Below are positions 54,433 to 61,559 of a DNA stretch of 64,000 nucleotides, piece by piece. Source of the stretch: Akkermansiaceae bacterium. Its GTDB lineage: Bacteria > Verrucomicrobiota > Verrucomicrobiia > Verrucomicrobiales > Akkermansiaceae. Below the pieces are notes generated by a model that was not told the origin of the DNA, did not search any database, and saw only the letters and a list, made by a program, of their open reading frames with translations. The stretch lies in contig JAPKCM010000003.1 of NCBI GenBank assembly GCA_028822935.1, forward strand, positions 90,759 to 154,758, in the 5' to 3' direction. Both the position numbers and the translations under genes were made by a program. Numbering within the stretch: position 1 is the first letter of the stretch; each line of letters opens with the position of its first letter.

Positions 54433-56658
54433 ATGACAAGATTCCTGAAGAAAAAATCAAGGCCGCATACTCTGCTCATTGCGGTGGCGATTGCCGCTGG
54501 GATCCTTCCACAGGTTCTCATTTGCGGGGCAGCCGAACCCGAGCCAACTGCGTGTTGGGTTCAAAGTTATGATGCGGGTTACCCGGACGCCAACGGGGCT
54601 TGGGCGGGAGGTTCCGAGATGATGCACCTCGCCTCACACAAAGGGATGCTCTTCGCATCCAACGGCTACTGGGTCGATGCCCATTGGGTCATCCCACCGG
54701 AGGGGCAGCGACAATCGGCGCAGGTATTGCGACTCGATGCCCCGGAGGCGCAATGGCAGGTCGACTTGGACATGGGTAAGTCGAACGACGATCTCGGCCT
54801 CGAATACATGAAGGGTAACATCCTCAAATCGGTCACCTTCACCCGTGATACGGAGGGGGAAAAACTAGACCAACCCGAGACCATACTGGTAATGGCCGCG
54901 GGCGCGAACTTCGAGCGCGGTGGAGCCGTTTCGGCATGGGTGCGCGACGACACCTCCGGAAAGTGGACGCACACCTTGGTGAGGCACGGTTCGAGTGCCG
55001 GAGGGGTGCGCTGGGTGCCCCGTGACATGGAGGTGTATTGCGACAAGGTGACCGGCACAGAGCGAATCTTCATGTCTCTTGGAAATCCCGGAATCATCTC
55101 CGGAGTCTACGATCCCTCAGCCCCCGGCCAGATACGTTGGGACCGCAACCTGGAGCACCCCTTCCTTACTGATGGAAGCTTCCGGACACGCCCGCTGGGC
55201 ATTATTCAGGCCAACGGCTCGCTCTTTTTCTCCGAAGGCGATTCGATTTATCAACGCATCGATGGCGAGCGGCCACGCTACCGCGAAATTTTCGAACTGT
55301 TCGAGGACACCGATACCGATGTGGGTGGCATTCGCGGACTGACACGTGTCCCCAACCCTAATGGCGCGGGCGATTCGCTCCTCTTCATCTGGGCGCCGGG
55401 CGGGCGTTCCGCCAGCGAAGTCAAGCGACTCGATCCCGATGGCAAGGGCGGCTACACGCTGCATGACGAAGTGCGGATCATTGATCTGATGAGGGAACAC
55501 CTCGGAGTTGAAGTCACCTACACGCTCGGCGCGCACAACATGATCTATCCATTCACTGACCCAGCGACAGGTGAGACCGTGCATATCATCGGGTTCCAAG
55601 GAAATATCCGCGGCCCGAAAAACCATCTCCGTTGGAAGGGCAGCGCCCTCTATGCCGGGGCGCCCTATGCCGTGCGGCGGGCTGACCGGAGCTATCGTGT
55701 GCTGGAGGTGAACAATCGCTACGAGGTCGGGAAGCAACTACTGGTTTCGCCGCGCACCTTCTGTAAATCACCCTTCGGCGATGACGAAATCTACATCGCG
55801 GGTCACGATGCCAGTTTTAAAATATCCGACAACATGGCGTGGATCTTCCAAGCCCCTGAGTCAGTGGTCCTAGGCTCGGAGCTTGCTCGCGATGCCCTAC
55901 CACCCGAGCCGGAACCAAAACCGGCCCAACGTCTGAGGGAAGGCCCGGTCTACGAGTTGCGAATCTATTCCGCCAACGAAGATCGTTTGCAACATCTGGA
56001 AAAACGATTTCGCGAGCACACCGACCGAATTTTCAAAAAGCATGGACTGGAAGCGATCGGCTATTGGAGGCCCACCGAGGGGCCAGCGAAGAAACGTCGC
56101 CGCCTCATCTACATTTTAAAGCATCCATCGCGGTATGCCGCTTATGAGAACTGGACCCGGTTCAATAACGACCGCGAGTGGGACGCCGTGCTCGAGCAAC
56201 CGGAGTTTCAAGGGCTGCTTGCGGAAAAACCAACCAGTATCTTCATGAAAGAGACCGAATACTCGGCCCGGGTCCGCGACGCGATCGACCAAGTAGGTGG
56301 GGTCTTCGAGCTCCGCACCTATGTCACGAAGCCGGACATGCTCGCTCGCCTCAACCAGCGTTTTCAGAATCACACTGCGGCACTTTTCAAGCAGCATGGC
56401 ATGAAGAACGTCGGCTACTGGACACCATTCGACACACCAGATTCAGCAAACACGCTCATCTACCTCATTCATCACGCCAATCGGATGCAGGCGGACGCGA
56501 ACTGGAAAGCCTTCTCCGCAGATCCCGCGTGGCAAGAAGCGAGGCGGAAGTCCGAAAGCGACGGAAAGATTCTCGCCCGAGCGCCCGAAAGGATTTTTCT
56601 GCGAGCGCTGGACTTTTCACCCAATGCGCGAGTTCGACCGACCGGCGAAAAAAAGTAG
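54433..56658 (+). CDS. exported beta-propeller protein with two C-terminal NIPSNAP domains
   Basis: Starting at ATG 54433 (earlier in-frame ATG at 54361 lies inside the previous gene), the 741-residue protein has a signal peptide (RPHTLLIAVAIAAGILPQVL). A beta-propeller-like region fills about 50-480, with repeated hydrophobic strands but no repeat I can assign. Two NIPSNAP domains lie at about 505-605 (GPVYELRIYSANEDRLQHLEK) and 622-730 (GGVFELRTYVTKPDMLARLNQ); each has the dimeric ferredoxin-like alpha/beta-barrel pattern and a GYW motif. NIPSNAP proteins are small and of unclear function in bacteria, so a secreted two-domain fusion is unusual. It lies between DUF1552 and DUF1592 genes, 28 and 7 bases apart. 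Confidence 0.8.
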   Translation: MTRFLKKKSRPHTLLIAVAIAAGILPQVLICGAAEPEPTACWVQSYDAGYPDANGAWAGGSEMMHLASHKGMLFASNGYWVDAHWVIPPEGQRQSAQVLRLDAPEAQWQVDLDMGKSNDDLGLEYMKGNILKSVTFTRDTEGEKLDQPETILVMAAGANFERGGAVSAWVRDDTSGKWTHTLVRHGSSAGGVRWVPRDMEVYCDKVTGTERIFMSLGNPGIISGVYDPSAPGQIRWDRNLEHPFLTDGSFRTRPLGIIQANGSLFFSEGDSIYQRIDGERPRYREIFELFEDTDTDVGGIRGLTRVPNPNGAGDSLLFIWAPGGRSASEVKRLDPDGKGGYTLHDEVRIIDLMREHLGVEVTYTLGAHNMIYPFTDPATGETVHIIGFQGNIRGPKNHLRWKGSALYAGAPYAVRRADRSYRVLEVNNRYEVGKQLLVSPRTFCKSPFGDDEIYIAGHDASFKISDNMAWIFQAPESVVLGSELARDALPPEPEPKPAQRLREGPVYELRIYSANEDRLQHLEKRFREHTDRIFKKHGLEAIGYWRPTEGPAKKRRRLIYILKHPSRYAAYENWTRFNNDREWDAVLEQPEFQGLLAEKPTSIFMKETEYSARVRDAIDQVGGVFELRTYVTKPDMLARLNQRFQNHTAALFKQHGMKNVGYWTPFDTPDSANTLIYLIHHANRMQADANWKAFSADPAWQEARRKSESDGKILARAPERIFLRALDFSPNARVRPTGEKK

Positions 56659-56665
56659 CTTAATT

Positions 56666-59221
56666 ATGATGCGACGAACGACACTCTGCTTACTGACGGG
56701 ACTGCTTGCTTGCGGTGAAGTGGCGCGTGCGGACCAATCGCTGTCATCCCACCAACCATTCCTCAAGCAATACTGTTTCGAATGCCACGGGGCCAAAAAA
56801 CAGAAGGGCGACTACCGCTACGACACCCTCGGGACCAATCTCACTGATCTGAATACCCTTGAAATCTGGCAGGGAATTTTAGATCAACTCAACTTGGGTG
56901 AAATGCCGCCGAAGAAGAAAACGCAACCGCCTACCGAGGAAACAGCGAAGGTGATTGAGAGCCTGACACCTCTGCTCCAGCAAGCCTACAAAGCGCGGAA
57001 AAGCACCGGAGGCCAGGCGGTGATCCGGCGCCTGAACAAGTTCGAAATCCGCAACACGCTGCGGGACTTGTTTTACCTCAAGCATCCGGATTTCGAACCC
57101 ACCGTCGCTTCAGGGCTCTACGACTTCAACGGCAACGGCATCACTGCGCAGAAGACCATCGAACCAACGCGGAGTTTTCAGGACGACGAGGAGGCGGAGG
57201 GTTTCGACACCATCGGCCAGGAGTTGGTGATGTCCGACTTCCTGCTAAAAATGCTGATCGCCGCCGCAGAGGAAACCATCGAGATGGCGACGCATGACAA
57301 GCCCGAGAAGCCCTTCGAGGGGGAGACTTTCACCGCACCCATTTCCATGAAATCGCTGTTGGGCGATAGCCTCGGCAAGTATCAGCGCTCGGAGGGCGAT
57401 CCTTATGACGAGGTGTTTCAGCGCTGGGATCGCTACAACCGGATCGGGCCGGACAAGCATCACGGTGGAATGCACCGACCAGCACACTATCGGATCAGCG
57501 TTGAGGTCTCCGCCCACAATCCGAAGGAGGGTGCGTGGGGAAGCTGGACCGTCCAGGAAGGGAAGCTAGTTCACCAGGGACGAACGAACCGCGATGAACC
57601 CTTCGAAGTCGGACTCTATCTGGAGCGCTTCGAACATAAACGCGGAGCACGACACCATCGAGTCGAGCACTGGACTCTGCCCGGTGATGGCAAGAAGCGG
57701 ACATTCTCTTTCGAGACTTGGATCGACGATCCATGGAGCGCCTGGATTGGGTGGGAAAATGGTCCACATTTCAAACACAACGCCTTCCACGTCCTGCTCG
57801 AACAATGGTATCCCGAGGAGTATGAGAAGATTGACCGGAAACAAAAAGGGTTCAAGAAGCCGGTCGCGGAGGCGCTCTTTAGAAAAGGCTATCTCGGCCC
57901 GACCCTTCGCGTGCACAGCTTCCGAATCGAGCCCGTCTCCCGCCAGTGGCCACCCAAGAGTCACACTGCACTTTACGGAACCGGTGCCATCGAAGAGGCA
58001 GACTTTAAAAAACTCTTTCGCTCCTTCGCCGAGCGGGCATACCGGCGACCGGTTGCACCCGAAGAAGTAGAGCCCTATGTCAATCTCGCGGCACAGCTGG
58101 AGGCCGACGGAAATTCACGCCAGCAAGCGATGAAAGGTGCCTACGCCGCGATACTCTGTTCGCCCGACTTCGTCTATCTGCGGCAGGATCCCGGCAAGCT
58201 CGACGACTTCGCCCTCGCGTCGCGCCTGAGCTATTTTCTCTGGTCATCGATGCCCGACGAAGCACTCATGAAGCTCGCCCGTGCAGGCGAACTGTCGAAT
58301 CGCGCAGAGTTGGATCGACAGGTCGAGCGGATGTTAAAAGACCCGAAGGCCGCAGCCTTTGGCCGCCATTTCCCCGAGCGCTGGTTGAAGCTCTACGAGC
58401 TGGGACGCATGGAGCCCGATAAGAGAGGACCCTATGGGCATTACTTCCGCGTGAAGGACTATCTCATCCCCCAAGTCGACGCGTTCTTCCGCGACGTCCT
58501 TGAGCGGAACGGTTCGATCCGCGACTTCATCGATTCCGACTACACCTTTATGAACAACCTCCTTGGTGAATTGATCTACAAGCAAAAGGTCGTTGGGGAG
58601 AACTTGCGCAAGGTGACCTTGGAAGATCAGCGACGGGGCGGACTGCTGACTATGCCCGCGATCATGACTATGACCGCCAACGGGGTCGACACCTCACCGA
58701 TTGTCCGCGGCGTGTTCGTCCTCGAAAACATTCTCGGCACTCCCCCGCCCCCTCCACCACCCGATATCGAGCCTCTTTCGCCAGACCTCCGTGGAGTGAA
58801 AAGTTTGAAGGAACAGATGGCAATGCACCGCAACCAGCAGGCTTGCAGTAGTTGTCACCAGAAGATCGATCCCATGGGTTTCGCGCTGGAGAGCTTTGAC
58901 CCGATCGGGCGGTGGCGGGACCACTATCCGAAGATCGACAAGAAAGCCAAACAGGTAGCGCCAATCGATCCCTCCGCGATCATGGCGAACGGCCGCGAGG
59001 TTAAAGATCTCGTCGAATTCAAAGCGATGCTTCTGGAGCGCGAACCACAAGTGGTGCACTGCCTCACCGAGAAGATGTTGGCCTATGCTACCGGCCGTTT
59101 GCTTGAAGCCGGTGATCGAGGCGAAGTAAACCGGATCGTCTCGGAAATGAAGCAGAACGGGAACCGCCTCCGTGACCTGGTTCATCTGGTCGTGCAGAGT
59201 GAACTCTTCTTGAACAAGTAG
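56666..59221 (+). CDS. secreted DUF1587/1592/1588/1585 cytochrome-domain protein
   Basis: Start at ATG 56666 gives a signal peptide (RRTTLCLLTGLLACGEVARA). The 851-residue order is PSCyt1 (CFECHGAKKQKGDYRYDTLG near 37), DUF1587 at about 120-200 (VIRRLNKFEIRNTLRDLF), and an insert with a carbohydrate-binding-like beta domain at about 270-400. Then come DUF1595 and DUF1592 at about 440-640 (FRSFAERAYRRPVAPEEVEPY, SRLSYFLWSSMPDEALMKLA), DUF1588 with CSSCHQKIDPMGFALESFDP near 728, and DUF1585 (MLAYATGRLLEAGDRGEV) at the end. This is the complete form of the family. It is the last gene of the DUF1552-NIPSNAP-DUF1592 operon. Confidence 0.92.
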   Translation: MMRRTTLCLLTGLLACGEVARADQSLSSHQPFLKQYCFECHGAKKQKGDYRYDTLGTNLTDLNTLEIWQGILDQLNLGEMPPKKKTQPPTEETAKVIESLTPLLQQAYKARKSTGGQAVIRRLNKFEIRNTLRDLFYLKHPDFEPTVASGLYDFNGNGITAQKTIEPTRSFQDDEEAEGFDTIGQELVMSDFLLKMLIAAAEETIEMATHDKPEKPFEGETFTAPISMKSLLGDSLGKYQRSEGDPYDEVFQRWDRYNRIGPDKHHGGMHRPAHYRISVEVSAHNPKEGAWGSWTVQEGKLVHQGRTNRDEPFEVGLYLERFEHKRGARHHRVEHWTLPGDGKKRTFSFETWIDDPWSAWIGWENGPHFKHNAFHVLLEQWYPEEYEKIDRKQKGFKKPVAEALFRKGYLGPTLRVHSFRIEPVSRQWPPKSHTALYGTGAIEEADFKKLFRSFAERAYRRPVAPEEVEPYVNLAAQLEADGNSRQQAMKGAYAAILCSPDFVYLRQDPGKLDDFALASRLSYFLWSSMPDEALMKLARAGELSNRAELDRQVERMLKDPKAAAFGRHFPERWLKLYELGRMEPDKRGPYGHYFRVKDYLIPQVDAFFRDVLERNGSIRDFIDSDYTFMNNLLGELIYKQKVVGENLRKVTLEDQRRGGLLTMPAIMTMTANGVDTSPIVRGVFVLENILGTPPPPPPPDIEPLSPDLRGVKSLKEQMAMHRNQQACSSCHQKIDPMGFALESFDPIGRWRDHYPKIDKKAKQVAPIDPSAIMANGREVKDLVEFKAMLLEREPQVVHCLTEKMLAYATGRLLEAGDRGEVNRIVSEMKQNGNRLRDLVHLVVQSELFLNK

Positions 59222-59286
59222 ATCTCCAAGAGGAGCCGCCCTATTCACACAAAGGAACCCGCTAGAAGCATGTCGGGGAGCCCACG

Positions 59287-59495
59287 ATGATCTTTCGCAG
59301 CGGTGATGCGTCCGGATATGCCGCCGCCAAACCGCTCATTCATGCCCCGCGTTCTCACTACCAATACCCCAGCGGCACCACAAATATTCGGTGCCGGGCC
59401 ACGAGGGGCAATTCGTGACGATTACCCCCGAAGAAAAACTCGTCGTTGTCCGGCTCGGTCTCACGCTTCACGCGGGCTCGTGGAAGCAGGAATAA
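59287..59495 (+). pseudogene. eroded serine hydrolase (beta-lactamase-like) fragment
   Basis: Two overlapping frames spell pieces of a PF00144-type serine hydrolase. The first (59287-59388) reads AAAKPLIHAPRSHYQYPSGTTNI, the middle of the domain with its Tyr-x-Ser/Gly region. The second (from about 59385 to the stop at 59493) reads GHEGQFVTITPEEKLVVVRLGLT and LHAGSWKQE, the usual C-terminus. The junction is one base out of frame and skips about 100-150 residues present in intact members. The N-terminal SxxK part is missing too. This is a decaying remnant with an internal deletion. Confidence 0.65.
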
Positions 59496-59636
59496 TTCGT
59501 CACGGAGATTCTCATTACGCTCGGGAAGTAGTATTCTGATGGCATATTTTTTACACTCAAAGAATACCACGATGCGCTGGAGGCTTTTAAAAAAAAGATG
59601 GCTAATCGATAGAGAATGAGCGGAGAATCAGTTCTG

Positions 59637-60659
59637 ATGAAGATGAATTCTGCGATCGTGTGCCTGTCGGGCTGCTTGATAGGAGGGGCCAGCCTTCAGG
59701 CGGATACGAATAGTCAGGATCCTGCGACGGTGAAATCTGCCATCGAGAAATCGATCCTTCTGCTTGAAAAGACGACAGCAGGCGCAAGTGAGCACCATCG
59801 TTGCTTCACCTGTCATGGCCACGCGATGCCGGTGGTCACTTTCGTGGAGGCGCGACGTCGAGGATTTCTCATCGACGAAAAAAACTTTAAAGCGCAGGTG
59901 AAGCACACCTTGACGGATTTAGCGCGAGGGAAGAAACGCTACCTCGAAGGAAAGGGGCAGGGCGGCGGATACACCCGGGCCGGTTACGCGCTGTGGTCCC
60001 TTCGGCAGGCAGGGTGGAAGCCGAATGAGGTGACCGATTACGTCAGTGGATATCTCGTCCACGACCAAAAGGAAGAAAGATGGCCCAGCAACGGAAATCG
60101 TCCACCCACCGAGAGGAGCGCCTTCACCACAACGTATCTGGCGCTCAAGGGCGTGGATGGATTTGGAACGGTGGAGCAGGCCGGGAAGATTGCGGTTCGC
60201 AAGAAAAAGGCCCTGGCGTGGTTGCTCAAATCCGAAGCAAAAGAAACTGAGGATCGCGTCTTCCACCTATTGGCGCTGGATCATTTGAAGGCGGATCGAA
60301 AAGTGATGAAGGAAGCGGTGAAGGCGCTACGCGAAGCACAGCGAAAGGATGGCGGATGGGCCCAACTTCCCACGATGGAGAGCGATGCCTATGCAACAGG
60401 CTCGGTTCTCTACGCTCTCTACCAAGGTGGCGGAATGAAGACCGACGACGCGGTTTACCAGCGGGGGGTCAATTACTTGTTAGAAACGCAAAAAAAAGAC
60501 GGCTCGTGGCACGTGCGCAGCCGCAGCAAGCCGTTTCAGACCTACTACGAGAGTGGCTACCCTCACAAGAAGGATCAGTTTATCTCAATGGCAGCGGGAA
60601 GCTGGGCCTCGCTGGCTCTCTTGTTTACGATCTCCGTTGAAGAGGCGGTGAAAGAGTAG
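59637..60659 (+). CDS. exported terpenoid-cyclase-like protein with a CxxCH motif
   Basis: The ATG at 59637 gives a signal peptide (AIVCLSGCLIGGASLQAD); one 7 codons earlier is also possible. The 340-residue product has alpha/alpha-barrel repeats like prenyltransferase/squalene-hopene cyclases, with QW-type motifs KDGGWAQLPTMESDAYATG and KDGSWHVRS. Near residue 60 it carries CFTCHGHAMPVV, a heme-binding or metal-binding CxxCH, which true cyclases lack. The acidic DXDD active-site motif is absent. It is therefore probably not a cyclase but a PVC-type exported protein with that fold. It lies alone after the eroded hydrolase. Confidence 0.78.
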   Translation: MKMNSAIVCLSGCLIGGASLQADTNSQDPATVKSAIEKSILLLEKTTAGASEHHRCFTCHGHAMPVVTFVEARRRGFLIDEKNFKAQVKHTLTDLARGKKRYLEGKGQGGGYTRAGYALWSLRQAGWKPNEVTDYVSGYLVHDQKEERWPSNGNRPPTERSAFTTTYLALKGVDGFGTVEQAGKIAVRKKKALAWLLKSEAKETEDRVFHLLALDHLKADRKVMKEAVKALREAQRKDGGWAQLPTMESDAYATGSVLYALYQGGGMKTDDAVYQRGVNYLLETQKKDGSWHVRSRSKPFQTYYESGYPHKKDQFISMAAGSWASLALLFTISVEEAVKE

Positions 60660-60684
60660 CTTCACATAGAAATTCCCCTCTCCG

Positions 60685-60701
60685 GCGCCCGTCAAGGGCG
60701 C
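60685..60701 (+). terminator. GC-rich hairpin after the terpenoid-cyclase-like gene
   Basis: GCGCCC and GGGCGC form a perfect 6-base-pair stem with a 5-base loop, 26 bases after the stop codon. There is no T-run, so it may only be a weak or factor-dependent terminator. Confidence 0.35.
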
Positions 60702-60705
60702 AACT

Positions 60706-60719
60706 CAAAAGAAAATTCC
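60706..60719 (+). repeat. 14-base inverted repeat, left arm
   Basis: CAAAAGAAAATTCC is the exact reverse complement of GGAATTTTCTTTTG at 63622-63635. The two arms enclose the truncated gene start, the sigma factor gene and the kinase gene. Confidence 0.45.
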
Positions 60720-60725
60720 CCAATC

Positions 60726-60851
60726 ATGAGCAACGAAACTGATGACGTAAAAGCCGTGGAACAACTCGGCATCGCAAGAGATGGTGTGGTCAAAGAGCTC
60801 CGCACTCGCGGATATTCGCTGATCACTGACACACCCACGGCCACCTGCTAG
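60726..60851 (+). pseudogene. truncated 5' copy of the gene that starts at 63928
   Basis: The 41-codon frame begins MSNETDDVKAVEQLGIARDG and matches the start of the gene at 63928 for 24 of the 24 codons visible there, apart from Ser/Ala at codon 2. The four base differences from codon 3 on are all synonymous third positions. After VVKEL it diverges to unrelated residues and stops. The intact gene looks like a MoxR-type AAA+ ATPase, so this is a cut-off paralog. The synonymous-only differences imply that both copies were once under selection rather than arising by a recent simple duplication. Confidence 0.65.
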
Positions 60852-60941
60852 AATGCTCACGAGTGTTCATCCCCCGAATTCAGCGATCGCGAGCTGGATT
60901 TGTAGCAGATGAAGGTGCACGATTAAGTAAGGACTGAAGAC

Positions 60942-61559
60942 ATGGACCAGCAGCATGAGATCAACTTGTCGGAAGAGCAGTGGAAGACACGACTAACCTT
61001 GGTTGACCGGGCGCGCGATCCCAGCGACAGCCAAGCCTGGGACGAATTCACCGACTATTATACGAGCTTTATTCGTATGGTGCTGATGCAGTTGCACGCG
61101 CCACTGGATGACCTCGAAGATCTTAGCCAAACCATCTTGGTGAAGTTATGGCAGAACCTGTCAACAGTGGAACTGGACCGTGACCACGCCAAGTTTCGCA
61201 CATGGCTGGGAACAGTCATCCGCAATACCTTCTATACACATTGCAGCCAGGCTGCCTCGCGAAAACGCCGAGAGACCAACGCCGCCGTCGCCGACGTCGT
61301 GCCACCGGATATTGAGGACATCATTGAAAGCGAGTGGCGGAAACACATCATTGCGCTGGTCATTGAACGCTTGAATGCCAGTTTCTCCGGCAAGGCCATG
61401 GACGTTTTCACGATGACTCTCGATGGAAAGTCCGTTGACGATATCGCGTCGGCGCTTGAGTTGACCAAGGACTCGGTCTACGTGCTGCGCAATCGTGTCC
61501 GGTCGCGCTTCCGCAAGGAAGCGAGACAATTGCGCAACCACCTGGAGTTTTACCAATGA
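60942..61559 (+). CDS. ECF-type RNA polymerase sigma factor
   Basis: The 205-residue protein has sigma region 2 (AWDEFTDYYTSFIRMVLMQL; DDLEDLSQTILVKLWQNL; FRTWLGTVIRNTF) and region 4 with a helix-turn-helix (LDGKSVDDIASALELTKDSV; YVLRNRVRSRFRKE). A long linker lies between them. ECF sigma factors redirect RNA polymerase to specific promoters. The stop codon overlaps the kinase start by 4 bases (ATGA), so translation is probably coupled and the kinase is its likely regulator, as in the kinase-linked ECF groups of Planctomycetes. No classical anti-sigma factor gene is present. The promoter it recognises is not known. Confidence 0.9.
   Translation: MDQQHEINLSEEQWKTRLTLVDRARDPSDSQAWDEFTDYYTSFIRMVLMQLHAPLDDLEDLSQTILVKLWQNLSTVELDRDHAKFRTWLGTVIRNTFYTHCSQAASRKRRETNAAVADVVPPDIEDIIESEWRKHIIALVIERLNASFSGKAMDVFTMTLDGKSVDDIASALELTKDSVYVLRNRVRSRFRKEARQLRNHLEFYQ

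Noticed and set aside
59540..59610. Short frame ending LKEYHDALEAFKKKMANR, like the last helix of a TPR protein
   Set aside because: Only about 25 codons are open and no other part of such a protein is nearby, so it cannot be supported as a gene or a remnant.
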